Of a DNA stretch of 64,000 nt, positions 26,656 to 35,718 are shown in pieces. The first letter of the stretch is position 1; each line of letters starts with the position of its first letter. The position numbers and the translations under genes are program-made. The notes beneath the pieces are model-generated. The model searched no databases. It saw nothing but the letters and a program-made list of their open reading frames with translations, and was not told the DNA's origin. This stretch comes from Hydrogenovibrio thermophilus. GTDB taxonomy: Bacteria; Pseudomonadota; Gammaproteobacteria; Thiomicrospirales; Thiomicrospiraceae. The DNA is taken from positions 2,166,501 to 2,230,500 of the forward strand of contig NZ_CP035033.1 in the NCBI RefSeq assembly GCF_004028275.1, written 5' to 3'.

Positions 26656-27897
26656 TTAGTGACCGACCGACGCCGCGCCTTTCTCACCCACCAACTCAAA
26701 CTTGGCGTAGCGATCCAGACTGAACGGCTTGATCAATTCGTGTGTCGAATCGGTGGCCACGGTATGCGCCATGGTTTTTCCGCTGACCGGTGTCGCTTTA
26801 AAGCCCCAGGTGCCCCAACCGGCATCCAGATAAAACCCTTCCACATCGGTTTTACCCATAATCGGTGCGAAATCCGGAGTGATATCACTCATCCCGGCCC
26901 ACTGACGCATGATTTTCAAGCGACTGGTGAACGGGAACAAATCCATCATCTGGTCGGTCAAACCTTCCACAAAATCCAGCGTCGACCGAGTTGAATGCAA
27001 TTCCGCCGGATCCACCGACGCCCCCATGACCAACTCACCACGCGACGACTGACTGACGTAAACGTGCAAACTGCCGGATACCACAATCGTGTCCATAAAC
27101 GGTTTCACCGGTTCGGTCACGCAAGCCTGCAACGGGAAAATCTCAATCGGGGTTTTAATGTCCAGCATTTCGGTGATGCGTGGCGTAGAGCCTGCCACCA
27201 TCGAAATCACTTTCTTGGCTTCGACAAACCCTTTGTCCGTTTCCACGCCGACAACCTTGCCGCCTTTGGTTTTAATATCCGTCACCTGGGTTTTCTGATG
27301 AATTTCCACCCCACGCATTTGCGCGCCTCGGGCATACCCCCAAGCCACCGCATCATGACGCGCCACCGAACCCGGTGCATGGTACAAAGCGCCCATCACC
27401 GGATGCTGACCGTTACAGGACATGTCCATGTAAGGCACTTCTTTTTTGATGGTGTCCACATCGACGACTTCACTGTCGATGCCGTGATGTTTATTCACCT
27501 CTGCACGCCATCTCATGGTGCGCATCGCACTATCGGTGTGCGCCAACGTAAAATGGCCTCGCGTCGAATAGAAGATGTTCAAATCGAAATCGTCGCTCAA
27601 ATCCTCGAACAATTTCAGGCTCTCGTCGTAGAACTTAACCCCTTCAGACGTCAGGTAATTCGAGCGTACGATGGTGGTATTACGGCCGGTGTTTCCGCCG
27701 CCGATATACCCCTGCTCCAAAACCGCCACATTGGTGATACCGTGTTCTTTAGCCAGGTAATAAGCACAGGCCATTCCATGACCGCCGCCGCCGATAATCA
27801 CGACGTCATAAGCCTTTTTCAGCGGCTTTTCTTCCGGGAAAAAACGCGGTTCGTCTTCCGATTTTTTCCAGGCGTATTTCAGTAATCTGAGTGGCAT
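26656..27897 (-). CDS. mgdA: N-methylglutamate dehydrogenase subunit A (SoxB-like)
   Basis: A 413-residue FAD-dependent amine-oxidising subunit. The Rossmann motif VVIIGGGGHGMACAYYLA (about residues 32-49) starts the FAD domain, and GYIGGGNTGRN and GWGTWGFKATPVSG near the C terminus are typical of sarcosine oxidase beta. It oxidises N-methylglutamate to glutamate with transfer of the methyl to folate by the other subunits. It lies 9 bp after purU and before mgdB. The protein is cytoplasmic with no signal peptide. Confidence 0.93.
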   Translation of the reverse strand: MPLRLLKYAWKKSEDEPRFFPEEKPLKKAYDVVIIGGGGHGMACAYYLAKEHGITNVAVLEQGYIGGGNTGRNTTIVRSNYLTSEGVKFYDESLKLFEDLSDDFDLNIFYSTRGHFTLAHTDSAMRTMRWRAEVNKHHGIDSEVVDVDTIKKEVPYMDMSCNGQHPVMGALYHAPGSVARHDAVAWGYARGAQMRGVEIHQKTQVTDIKTKGGKVVGVETDKGFVEAKKVISMVAGSTPRITEMLDIKTPIEIFPLQACVTEPVKPFMDTIVVSGSLHVYVSQSSRGELVMGASVDPAELHSTRSTLDFVEGLTDQMMDLFPFTSRLKIMRQWAGMSDITPDFAPIMGKTDVEGFYLDAGWGTWGFKATPVSGKTMAHTVATDSTHELIKPFSLDRYAKFELVGEKGAASVGH

Positions 27898-27906
27898 TCA
27901 AGTCTC

Positions 27907-28758
27907 CTAAGCGAACACAACGGTTTTATTGCCGTAAACCAACACTCGGTCTTGCAAGTGGTACTTCAAGCCGCGTGCCAATACATTCTTTTCAACATCT
28001 TTCCCGAGCACCACCATCTCTTCGGCGGACTCGCTGTGCGACACGCGCGCCACGTCCTGCTCGATAATCGGTCCGGCATCCAGATCTTCGGTGACATAAT
28101 GACAAGTCGCCCCAATCAGCTTCACCCCGCGCTCGTACGCTTGATGATAAGGCTTGGCCCCGATAAACGACGGCAGGAAACTGTGGTGGATATTGATAAT
28201 CTGGCCTGGGTATTTTTGGCATAACGCCGGCGGAATGATTTGCATGTAACGCGCCAACACGATGGTATCCGCTTGATAGTGATCCACCCAGTTAACGACC
28301 TCGTCAAACACCTGCGGCTTATTCTCAGGCGTTACCGGAATATGCAGATACGGAATGCCGTACCATTCGACCAAGCCTTTCATATCCAAATGGTTGGAAA
28401 TCACGCACGGAATCTCGCAGTCGATTTCGCCACTGCTCCAGCGATACAACAAATCCGCCAGACAGTGATCCTGCTTACTCACCATAATCAACACTCGTTT
28501 TTTAAGGCTTGAGGCCGTCAACTGCCACTTCATGTCGAATTCGTCGGCGATTTTGGAAAAGGCTTCGCGAAACGCCGTTTCATCCATTTGGATGTCGGTG
28601 ATTTCGTTACGCATAAAAAACTGACCGGTGTGTCTATCCGCGTGATGATTCGCCTCGGCGATCATGCAATCGTTTTCCGCCAAAAAAGTCGACACTTTGG
28701 CGACGATTCCCACACGATCCGGGCATGAGATGGTTAAAACATATGAATTTTGCTGCAT
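27907..28758 (-). CDS. purU: Formyltetrahydrofolate deformylase
   Basis: A 283-residue enzyme that hydrolyses 10-formyl-THF to formate and THF. Residues ~1-85 form an ACT-type domain (YVLTISCPDRVGIVAKVS). A formyltransferase fold follows with VISNHLD, INIHHSFLPSF and GATCHYVTEDLDAGPIIEQ, containing the Asn-His-Asp catalytic set. As first gene of the methylamine operon it would recycle THF and excrete the methyl carbon as formate. This suits methylamine used mainly as nitrogen source. AGGGG precedes the ATG. Confidence 0.95.
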   Translation of the reverse strand: MQQNSYVLTISCPDRVGIVAKVSTFLAENDCMIAEANHHADRHTGQFFMRNEITDIQMDETAFREAFSKIADEFDMKWQLTASSLKKRVLIMVSKQDHCLADLLYRWSSGEIDCEIPCVISNHLDMKGLVEWYGIPYLHIPVTPENKPQVFDEVVNWVDHYQADTIVLARYMQIIPPALCQKYPGQIINIHHSFLPSFIGAKPYHQAYERGVKLIGATCHYVTEDLDAGPIIEQDVARVSHSESAEEMVVLGKDVEKNVLARGLKYHLQDRVLVYGNKTVVFA

Positions 28759-29199
28759 TATTTTCCCCTCGAGAAACTTTGATTCATATATTAAGACTTC
28801 TTCATTTTCATTTCAAGAACTTTTTGTTCATTTTATGAAAATATTTTTAACGTAACGAAATGCCGGACTGAACCCAAGATTAAGGAGAAGGAAATGAATA
28901 GCGAGACAGCCCGGTTAGACAGGACTTGAAAGAAAAAGCGTCTAAAAAACCAAATGATGATGGCTTATATAAGATCGGTTAAAACGAAAATGAAACACCC
29001 AAAAAGGTATACCGACCGTTTGACGATCAAAATATCGACAGTCTCGTTATATAGACAGTTATATAAATGTATAAGAAAGTGGATATAAAAGGGTGGCGCT
29101 TTATAGAAAGGCCCTTAGCAGACTGTACGTCTTCTTTATAAAAGGACAATAAAATGCTTTTGAAAAATGAATCCGGGCTGGACGCTGAAATGCGGGCAC
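28759..29199. other. A/T-rich intergenic stretch, about 440 bp
   Basis: Between purU and the cold-shock terminator I see only the purU promoter and very short frames. A ribosome-site-like AAGGAGAAGGA at 28880-28892 stands before an 11-codon frame starting at 28893. No RNA gene is recognised. Confidence 0.5.
28788..28816 (-). promoter_or_regulatory. Promoter of the purU-mgd-gmaS-mgs-folD operon
   Basis: On the minus strand, TTGAAA (28816-28811) and TAATAT (28793-28788) are separated by 17 bp, giving a sigma-70-type promoter with a leader of about 20-25 nt before purU. No sigma-54 motif is visible. Confidence 0.65.
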
Positions 29200-29233
29200 A
29201 AAAAAACCCTCGTATTGAGAACCAATAAAAGGG
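29200..29233 (-). terminator. Terminator of the cold-shock gene
   Basis: On the minus strand after the stop, CCCT and AGGG flank an inner ATTG/CAAT hairpin, followed by seven T residues. Confidence 0.7.
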
Positions 29234-29254
29234 CTTAAGAATGTAAAACAGAGA

Positions 29255-29464
29255 TTATACGGCGGTAACGTTCTCTGCTTGTGGCCCTTTCTGACCTTGC
29301 GTCACTTCCATGGTAACCGATTGACCTTCGGCCAATGTCTTGCGGCCGGTTCCGTTAATGGCTGAGAAGTGAACGAACACATCCTTTCCGCCCTCTTGCT
29401 CGATGAAGCCGAAGCCTTTCTCATCGTTGAACCACTTAACTTTGCCTGTAACTAAATCTGACAT
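29255..29464 (-). CDS. Cold-shock-like nucleic-acid-binding protein
   Basis: A 69-residue CspA-family protein with the RNA-binding motifs KGFGFIEQ (RNP1) and VFVHFSAI (RNP2), the five-stranded cold-shock barrel. It is likely an RNA chaperone; which member of the csp set it is cannot be told. A long A/T-rich upstream region (29465-29659) may include the extended 5' leader typical of cold-shock genes. GGAAAAAGC precedes the ATG. Confidence 0.93.
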   Translation of the reverse strand: MSDLVTGKVKWFNDEKGFGFIEQEGGKDVFVHFSAINGTGRKTLAEGQSVTMEVTQGQKGPQAENVTAV

Positions 29465-29659
29465 GCTTTTTCCTTTCTAACAAATAAAACAACTCCCAAA
29501 CCCTGACTGAAATTTAAAAAATTTAAACTTGTCAAAAACTTAGGAAATTTCATTATAAGGAAAATCCATAGAAATTCTTATTAATTTTTCGTATTTCCGA
29601 AAAAAGTCAAAAGTGTCGTAAAAAAGCCACAGAACAACAGCTTAACCGCTGAATCCCCT

Positions 29660-30667
29660 CTAACGATAAGCAGTGATTTCGGACCGCAAAGCCAACTCCG
29701 CCGGATAAGGGTGGAAAAACACCTGTGTTTCCAGGTAGTCGGAACCATAATGACTCAAGAACTGCTGCAACACCTTAATCACCGCAATCAACGGCACAAT
29801 ACCATTGCGGAACTCCTCAACCGTTTCCCGATAATGTGTCTTTTCCTGTTCGGTCAGCTGTTTTTTGAAGTAGCCGTAAAGATGGTCCAGCACATTAATC
29901 ACACTGCCGCGCTTGGAGCGGTGTGCCAATAACGCATGCAATTTGGTTTCATACGCTTTCAAACAATCCGCCAGATTTTCCTGAGTGGTCTCCGCCACAA
30001 TCGGCCCCATCTCCCGATAAATCGATTCAGACTTCGACAACAGCAGATATTTATGATCACGATGAAAGGCCTGAAAGGCTGCCACCGACGGATGCCCCGA
30101 CATGAACTCACGCCAGCGCGCGGTGGTGAACACCCGCATCATAAAGTTTTCCCGCAACCAGGCATCCTGCAAACGGCCTTCTTCCTCCACCGCCAATTCA
30201 GGTGCCTGATGTTGCAATTCCGCGGTAAACAATCCCTGGCCCATTTTATCTTGCGAACCGAACCATTCCCCGCTCGGACGATAAATCTTGATGCGTTCCA
30301 GCCCGCAAGTGGGTGAACGCGACTTCACCACGGCGCCGTCAACCCCCTGCTGCAACAGCTTCGGCACCATTTTGTCGTTATAACGTTGAATGCCCTCGGT
30401 CACATCCTGCTCGGTGCGCGTGCCGCGCACACGAATCGTACCGTCGACATTCACCAGCCGAATGGTCTCTCTTGGCGTTCCCAGCACCGGCGCTTCCGGG
30501 CAGAACGGCAAAAAATCGGCGTATTTCGCCAAAGCTTGATTGATAAAGTCGTCCTGAGCATGACCACCGTTATAACGGCATTCCGTTCCCCGCAAGCAGT
30601 CGGACACGGCAATTTTCAATCTCGGAAAGTGTTCCCCGGAAGCGGGCAATGACGTCGACGTCGGCAT
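29660..30667 (-). CDS. TudS-like (DUF523) protein fused to DUF1722 (YbgA-like)
   Basis: A 335-residue protein; the ATG at 30667 is preceded by AAGGAGCC, so the extra N-terminal frame is not used. The first ~155 residues are a DUF523 domain with SDCLRGTECRYNGG, FCPEAPVLGTPRE and KSRSPTCGLERIK. Its three cysteines are those that bind an Fe-S cluster in thiouracil desulfidase TudS. The rest is DUF1722, found in E. coli YbgA next to the photolyase gene. The role of the fusion is unknown; desulfuration of a thio-nucleobase is an inference. It is divergent from hemH, with overlapping promoters. Confidence 0.85.
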   Translation of the reverse strand: MPTSTSLPASGEHFPRLKIAVSDCLRGTECRYNGGHAQDDFINQALAKYADFLPFCPEAPVLGTPRETIRLVNVDGTIRVRGTRTEQDVTEGIQRYNDKMVPKLLQQGVDGAVVKSRSPTCGLERIKIYRPSGEWFGSQDKMGQGLFTAELQHQAPELAVEEEGRLQDAWLRENFMMRVFTTARWREFMSGHPSVAAFQAFHRDHKYLLLSKSESIYREMGPIVAETTQENLADCLKAYETKLHALLAHRSKRGSVINVLDHLYGYFKKQLTEQEKTHYRETVEEFRNGIVPLIAVIKVLQQFLSHYGSDYLETQVFFHPYPAELALRSEITAYR

Positions 30668-30711
30668 AATCGGCTCCTTACAATATGACAAAATCATTCC
30701 AGGAATGATAT

Positions 30712-30762
30712 GTTATACAAAACATATACAATATTGTACAACCACTACAATTCAATTATACT
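30712..30762. promoter_or_regulatory. Overlapping divergent promoters on a TACAATATTGTA dyad
   Basis: Plus strand: -35 TTGTAC (30734-30739), 17-bp spacer and -10 TATACT (30757-30762) for hemH. Minus strand: -35 TTGTAC (30741-30736), 18-bp spacer, -10 TATAAC (30717-30712) for the TudS-like gene. Both -35 boxes overlap the dyad at 30727-30738. A second dyad ATCATTCC-A-GGAATGAT lies at 30693-30709. Confidence 0.65.
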
Positions 30763-30880
30763 CTTTTCTCATCGACTGACATCCTTCCCAAGCGAAAGGA
30801 AACCGTCGCGCCGTTTACCTGACGGTAAAATCGGTCTAAAATGGCGCAAGCCCTTATCCGGAACCAGTACAGGAACCCTT

Positions 30881-31999
30881 ATGGAATACAAAAACTACAC
30901 CGCTTACCAACACGGTTCGGAACCCGCTGTCGGCGTTCTGATCACCAACCTGGGCACACCCGACGCCCCCACCAAAGAAGCGCTGAAACCCTATTTGAAA
31001 GAATTCCTGATGGATCCCCGCGTCGTGGAACCGCCACCGGCGCGCTGGTTATGGAAATTGATTCTGAACCTCATCATTCTGAACACCCGCCCGGCGAAAT
31101 CGGCGGAAGCCTATGAAGAAGTTTGGGGACATTACGGCGAAGGTTCGCCTTTATTGGACATCAGCAACCGCCAGTTGGCCGACATCGAAGAAAAGGTGCG
31201 CGGCCATTTCAGCGGTCGCGTTGAATTTGCGCTGGGCATGCGTTACGGCAACCCGTCGATTGCCGATGCACTCAAATCCTTGCAGGAACGCAATGTACAA
31301 CGCCTGATTGTTTTACCGTTGTATCCGCAATACGCCGGTGCCACCACCGCCTCCACCTTCGATGCCGTCACCGCGGAACTGCAAACCTGGCGCTGGATTC
31401 CGGAACTGCGCTTCGTGCGCAATTACCATAAACACCCCGGCTACATCAAAGCGCTGGCGAATAGCATCCGCGAACACCAGGAAAAACACGGCAAACCGGA
31501 TTTACTGGTGATGTCATACCACGGCATCCCGAAACGTTATTTCGATAACGGCGACCCTTACCCATGCGAATGCCGCGCCACCTCACGACTGGTGGCCGAA
31601 GAACTCGGTATTGGCCCGGACGATTACATGGTCACCTTCCAGTCGCTGTTCGGGAAAGAGGAATGGGTCAAGCCTTACACCGACGCCACCTTGAAAGGCT
31701 TACCGTCCAAAGGCGTCAAACACCTGCAAGTCATCTGCCCGGGCTTCTCCGCCGATTGCTTGGAAACCATCGAAGAAATCGACCAGGAAAACCGCGAGTA
31801 TTTCGAAGAAGCCGGTGGCGAAACCTTCAGTTACATCCCGGCGCTGAACGACCGCGACGATCACACCAACGCGTTAATGGAAGTGATTTTGCAACAGACC
31901 AAAGGCTGGCCGGAAAGAGACGGTTTTGATGAATCGGCCGCGCAAGCCGAACGGGAATTGCAAGCCAAGCTGGCGCGTGCGCAAGGCGCGAAGCATTAA
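30881..31999 (+). CDS. hemH: Ferrochelatase
   Basis: A 372-residue enzyme that inserts Fe(II) into protoporphyrin IX in the last haem step. The frame extends back to 30710 but the ATG at 30881 gives the normal start GVLITNLGTPDAPT. VLPLYPQYAGATTAS, SYHGIPKRY (catalytic histidine) and CPGFSADCLETIEEI are diagnostic. The leader of about 110 nt runs from the shared promoter. The C terminus is slightly long and ends in a Lys/Ala-rich tail. It is divergent from the TudS-like gene. Confidence 0.96.
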   Translation: MEYKNYTAYQHGSEPAVGVLITNLGTPDAPTKEALKPYLKEFLMDPRVVEPPPARWLWKLILNLIILNTRPAKSAEAYEEVWGHYGEGSPLLDISNRQLADIEEKVRGHFSGRVEFALGMRYGNPSIADALKSLQERNVQRLIVLPLYPQYAGATTASTFDAVTAELQTWRWIPELRFVRNYHKHPGYIKALANSIREHQEKHGKPDLLVMSYHGIPKRYFDNGDPYPCECRATSRLVAEELGIGPDDYMVTFQSLFGKEEWVKPYTDATLKGLPSKGVKHLQVICPGFSADCLETIEEIDQENREYFEEAGGETFSYIPALNDRDDHTNALMEVILQQTKGWPERDGFDESAAQAERELQAKLARAQGAKH

Positions 32000-32044
32000 A
32001 AGGCATTCCACCGACGTTCGACAAGCGCGTTAAACGAAACGGCG

Positions 32045-32761
32045 TTACGCTTTTTTCTGCCCGAGTGACACGGTCGAGCCCGTAGCATTCGGGCTGTCCA
32101 TCAGAAAGCGCACCGCTTGCCAAATCGATGCCTCGCCCGGTTCCACCGGAATGGCGCTTTCCGCCAAACGCTTCTGGCGATACGCGTCGGAATCTTCAGG
32201 ATGAAAAATCACCAGGCCTGGTGCAATGTTATTGACTTTAATGTGCGGCGCAAACGCTTGGGCAAACGATTGGGTCAAGGAGGCCAAGCCCGCCTTCGAC
32301 GCCAGATAAGCCGCATAATCGGCATGGCCGTCCGCCACTTTCACATCCGTCAAGGCCACAATATCCGCGGTGGTGGCCGACGTCTTTTCCAGTAACGGAC
32401 GGCAGGCCTGGTTAATTCGATACGGCGCGTCCACATGCACCGCCAACAGGTCGGCCAGCAAACCCGGTTGTGCATTCACTTGCGCATCGGTCGCCCAGAG
32501 CGAGGCGTTGTGAACAACCGCACGCAAGCTCGCGACCCGTTGCGGCAAACGCTGTAAGAAGGTGTTCAAAGAAGCGGAATCGGTGAAATCCACTTGAAAC
32601 CCTAAAGCGCCCTGCGCTTTCAGCTCATCCACCGCCGGACGTTCGGTGCGGTACGTAAAGACCACCACTTGGCCTTGCGCCAAAAATTGTTTCGCCAGAT
32701 ACAAGCCGATGCGCTGCCCGGCTCCGGTAATCAAAACGGCGTCTTTTAGCATGGCAGTCAA
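32045..32761 (-). CDS. folM: Dihydromonapterin reductase FolM-like SDR
   Basis: A 238-residue short-chain dehydrogenase. The Rossmann motif ITGAGQRIGLYLA (GxGxRIG, FolM type) is at about residues 11-23, FTYRTE, VHNASLW and YAAYLASKAGL hold the catalytic Tyr-Lys pair, and NNIAPGLVIFHPED is close to FolM. FolM reduces dihydromonapterin or dihydrofolate with NADPH. The TTG at 32761 is well placed (AGGAG 8 bases upstream); an ATG three codons later is the alternative. It converges with hemH. It includes an exact copy of the palindrome and one near-copy. Confidence 0.88.
   Translation of the reverse strand: MTAMLKDAVLITGAGQRIGLYLAKQFLAQGQVVVFTYRTERPAVDELKAQGALGFQVDFTDSASLNTFLQRLPQRVASLRAVVHNASLWATDAQVNAQPGLLADLLAVHVDAPYRINQACRPLLEKTSATTADIVALTDVKVADGHADYAAYLASKAGLASLTQSFAQAFAPHIKVNNIAPGLVIFHPEDSDAYRQKRLAESAIPVEPGEASIWQAVRFLMDSPNATGSTVSLGQKKA
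32212..32221. repeat. CCAGGCCTGG palindrome, coding
   Basis: Inside the folM-like gene, read as P-G-L. A near-copy (9/10) lies 181 bp away at 32402. Confidence 0.9.
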
Positions 32762-32818
32762 TGCGACAACTCCTTATTTCCAGGCCATTTTCCAGCCAAG
32801 GCCGTTTAAGCATTTTCG

Positions 32819-32828
32819 CCAGGCCTGG
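32819..32828. repeat. CCAGGCCTGG palindrome, intergenic
   Basis: Between the folM-like gene and arsJ, 43 bp past the arsJ stop. The right flank is gcaaagt. Confidence 0.9.
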
Positions 32829-32871
32829 GCAAAGTTCATATTGCCCTATTCTAACGACTTTATGCGCCCTT

Positions 32872-34086
32872 TTATGCGGTTTTTGGCATCGGCTGCGCTT
32901 TCAGCACCAACAGCCCGGCCGACAACACCATCAACGCCGACAACCATAACGTCATTTCCATACCCGACACCTGATACACCCAGCCGGATAATACCGTGCC
33001 AGCCAGCCGCCCGGCGGCATTGGCCATATAGTAGAAACCGACGTCTTTAGAAGTGCCGTCCGCATCGGCATACGACACGATCAAATACGAATGCACCGCC
33101 GAGTTCAAGGCAAACACCACCCCGAACACCAGTAAACCGCCCACCAAAATCACTTGCGGAGAATAGGACAAGGTCGCCGCCATCAGCGCGGGCACAACCG
33201 CCAAGGCCAAGGCCAGTTTCATCGCCGTGGTGCGCGTCGGGTTGTGTTCTTGATCGGCGTCGCGCCCCTTTTTCAACCCGGTCCATTTCGGTGTGGTCGC
33301 CTGCACCACGCCATAACCGATAATCCACAGCGCCATAAAGGTGCCCACTTCGGTGTGCGACCATTGCAACACGCCTTGCAGATACACCGGCAAAGCCACC
33401 ACAAACCATACGTCGCGTGCGCCGAACAAAAAGAAGCGCGCGCCGGACAACCAGTTAATGGCCGGCGACTTGGAAAACATTTCCTGGAATTTCGGCTTGT
33501 TTTGCGCCTTGCCCAATTGCCCGTCCAGATAAATAATCGAAAAGAACAGCGGCACCAGAATCAACATCACCAACACGAACAACGCATACTGAAAGCCCAC
33601 CGCGCCCAGCAGCACCGCACCGACAAAAAATCCAACCCCTTTCAAGGCGTTTTTCGAACCGGTCAGCACCGATACCCAGCGATACAATTGCCCGTCCGTA
33701 TCCGATGCCAAGCTTTTAATCGCGCTTTTCGCCGACATTTTATTGAGGTCTTTGGCAATACCGGACAAGGCCTGCGCCGCCATCACATAGGCCACGGTTA
33801 GCCACTCCGGCGACACCACCAACATCATCAAGGCAATGACCTGCAAACCCAGACCGATGTTCATGGTCACGTTCAGCCCCAGACGAGCGCCCAACCAACC
33901 GCCAAACAAGTTGGTGACGATGCCGAAAAACTCATAGAACAAAAACAGCATGGCAATTTCCAGCGGACTGTATCCCAACTGATAGAAAAACAACAATACC
34001 AACATGCGTAAAGCGCCGTCGGTGATGGTAAAGGCCCAATAATTCGCGGTAATCAAGCCGTATTGTTGTTTCAAAGACATCGCCAT
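32872..34086 (-). CDS. arsJ: Organoarsenical efflux MFS transporter ArsJ
   Basis: A 404-residue, 12-helix major facilitator. ArsJ exports 1-arseno-3-phosphoglycerate made by the partner GAPDH, which then decays to arsenate outside. The QYGLITANYWAFTITDGALRML start and the QALSGIAKDLNKMSAKSAIK segment are characteristic of ArsJ rather than sugar transporters. It starts 5 bp after the GAPDH stop, the usual arsenic pair. Two methionines (1 and 3) could start the protein. Confidence 0.92.
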   Translation of the reverse strand: MAMSLKQQYGLITANYWAFTITDGALRMLVLLFFYQLGYSPLEIAMLFLFYEFFGIVTNLFGGWLGARLGLNVTMNIGLGLQVIALMMLVVSPEWLTVAYVMAAQALSGIAKDLNKMSAKSAIKSLASDTDGQLYRWVSVLTGSKNALKGVGFFVGAVLLGAVGFQYALFVLVMLILVPLFFSIIYLDGQLGKAQNKPKFQEMFSKSPAINWLSGARFFLFGARDVWFVVALPVYLQGVLQWSHTEVGTFMALWIIGYGVVQATTPKWTGLKKGRDADQEHNPTRTTAMKLALALAVVPALMAATLSYSPQVILVGGLLVFGVVFALNSAVHSYLIVSYADADGTSKDVGFYYMANAAGRLAGTVLSGWVYQVSGMEMTLWLSALMVLSAGLLVLKAQPMPKTA

Positions 34087-34091
34087 CCGTC

Positions 34092-35123
34092 TTACTCCTG
34101 AGCTGCCGCCCGCTGATTCAGATCGCCGACCTTCACCGCCAGTTCCATCATGCGGGTGACATAGCCGATCTCATTGTCGTACCAGGCCAGCAATTTCACT
34201 TGCGTGCCATTCACCACCATCGTCGAAGGTGCATCAATCACCGAGGAACAGGTTTCGCCCTCATAATCCACCGACACCAACGGACGCTCTTCATAGCCAA
34301 GAATGCCGTCCAGATAGGTTTCCGAGGCTTCTTTCAGTAGACGGTTCACTTCGTCCACCGAGGTTTCCCGTTGCATTTCCAACACCAAGTCCGTCAGAGA
34401 CGCATTCATAAACGGCACCCGCACCGCTAGGCCATTCAGCTTACCGTTAAGTTCCGGGAAAATGGTACCAATGGCCTTGGCTGAACCGGTGGTGGTGGGA
34501 ATCAGCGATTCAAATGAAGCCCGCGCACGGCGCAAGTCTTTATGACCGTGATCCACCACCTTCTGAGTGTTGGTGCGGTCGTGCATGGTGGTGATACTGC
34601 CATGCTGGATGCCGATTTTTTCGTGCATCACTTTTATCACCGGCGCAATGCAATTGGTGGTGCAGGACGCCGCTGTGACAATCGGGTCCAGGCCTGGCGA
34701 AAACACCGTATCATTGATGCCCATCACAATGTTCTTAATCTCTTCCTTCATCGGTGCGGCGACAATCACTTGCTTGACGCCCTGATCCAGATACGGCTGC
34801 AAAGCGGCACGAGTGCGAAATTCACCGGTGGCTTCAATCACCACATCCACGTCCAAGTCGCCCCAAGGCGTGTCGGCAATCGCCTCATTCGAGGAGTAAC
34901 CGATCAGACAATCTTCGACCCGAATGCCGCCGTCTTCCACCTCGGCTTCATGCCACCAGCGTCCGTGCGCCGAGTCAAAATGCAGCAAATGCGCCGAGCC
35001 TTCAGCATCAGTCGCCGTCTCATTGATGTGTACAAATGCCACATCCGGCCAGTCGTAGGCCTCACGCAAGGCCAAGCGGCCCATGCGTCCGAATCCATTA
35101 ATCGCCACTCGTAATTTTTTCAT
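34092..35123 (-). CDS. Arsenic-associated glyceraldehyde-3-phosphate dehydrogenase
   Basis: A 343-residue GAPDH with [14 protein letters not shown] (NAD fold) and [10 protein letters not shown], the catalytic cysteine motif at about residues 150-159. The ATG at 35123 has AAGGAAG before it; the longer frame to 35156 overlaps arsC and is not used. In arsenic clusters such a GAPDH uses arsenate in place of phosphate to make 1-arseno-3-phosphoglycerate for ArsJ. It sits between arsC and arsJ with 13- and 5-bp gaps. A glycolytic enzyme would be expected elsewhere in the genome. Confidence 0.92.
   Translation of the reverse strand: MKKLRVAINGFGRMGRLALREAYDWPDVAFVHINETATDAEGSAHLLHFDSAHGRWWHEAEVEDGGIRVEDCLIGYSSNEAIADTPWGDLDVDVVIEATGEFRTRAALQPYLDQGVKQVIVAAPMKEEIKNIVMGINDTVFSPGLDPIVTAASCTTNCIAPVIKVMHEKIGIQHGSITTMHDRTNTQKVVDHGHKDLRRARASFESLIPTTTGSAKAIGTIFPELNGKLNGLAVRVPFMNASLTDLVLEMQRETSVDEVNRLLKEASETYLDGILGYEERPLVSVDYEGETCSSVIDAPSTMVVNGTQVKLLAWYDNEIGYVTRMMELAVKVGDLNQRAAAQE
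34688..34697. repeat. CCAGGCCTGG palindrome, coding
   Basis: Inside the arsenic GAPDH gene, read as P-G-L. Right flank cgaaaac. Confidence 0.9.
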
Positions 35124-35136
35124 GCTCACTTCCTTA

Positions 35137-35631
35137 TTATTCAGCTTCATCACCACGTTCTAGACCAATCTCATCCAGCTTCTGCTTCAACTTTAATCTT
35201 TCCAGTTTTTCAAAGGGCAAAATAGTAAACAACTTAATTCGGGTATCCAGAACCCGCAACACCTCTTTATACTGTTTCAAAGGGTTATCCCCTTCCACTC
35301 TTTGCGGGTCTTCCACGCCCCAATGCGCGGTCATCGGTTGACCCGGCCACACTGGACAAACTTCCCCTTTGGCTTTATCACACACGGTAATCACAAAATC
35401 CATTACAGGCGCACCCGGCTGAGCGAATTCATCCCAGCTTTTGGTGCGTGGAGGCTCCATTCGAATTTTTGAATGTTGTAACACCGTTAAGGCATCCTCA
35501 TTGACCGAATCCTTAGGATGACTGCCCGCACTGTAAGCTTTAAACCGACCCTTGCCCCAATGATTCAATAAGGCCTCGGCCATCACACTGCGTTTGGAAT
35601 TGCCGGTACATAAAAATAAAACATTAAACAT
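35137..35631 (-). CDS. arsC: Arsenate reductase, low-molecular-weight phosphatase type
   Basis: A 164-residue arsenate reductase with the phosphatase loop [18 protein letters not shown] (nucleophile Cys8) and the pair [15 protein letters not shown], whose two cysteines relay the disulfide. This form is usually reduced by thioredoxin. Asparagine in the loop is normal for this class; lysine replaces the more usual alanine after it. It ends 13 bp before the GAPDH start. The start ATG opens the frame [12 protein letters not shown]. Confidence 0.93.
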   Translation of the reverse strand: MFNVLFLCTGNSKRSVMAEALLNHWGKGRFKAYSAGSHPKDSVNEDALTVLQHSKIRMEPPRTKSWDEFAQPGAPVMDFVITVCDKAKGEVCPVWPGQPMTAHWGVEDPQRVEGDNPLKQYKEVLRVLDTRIKLFTILPFEKLERLKLKQKLDEIGLERGDEAE

Positions 35632-35718
35632 TTAAAACTCCTAAAAAACACATAGTCTAAAAATACGTTTATTTCAACAAGCCAGTTCACCGGGTTCCAT
35701 GACGCTTTTTTGAGGGTT

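Noticed and set aside
28893-28987. Possible short frameshifted gene with a good ribosome site
   Set aside because: The frame from the ATG ends after 11 codons; a +1 shift would add about 20 codons to 28980, but no homology or conservation can be shown.
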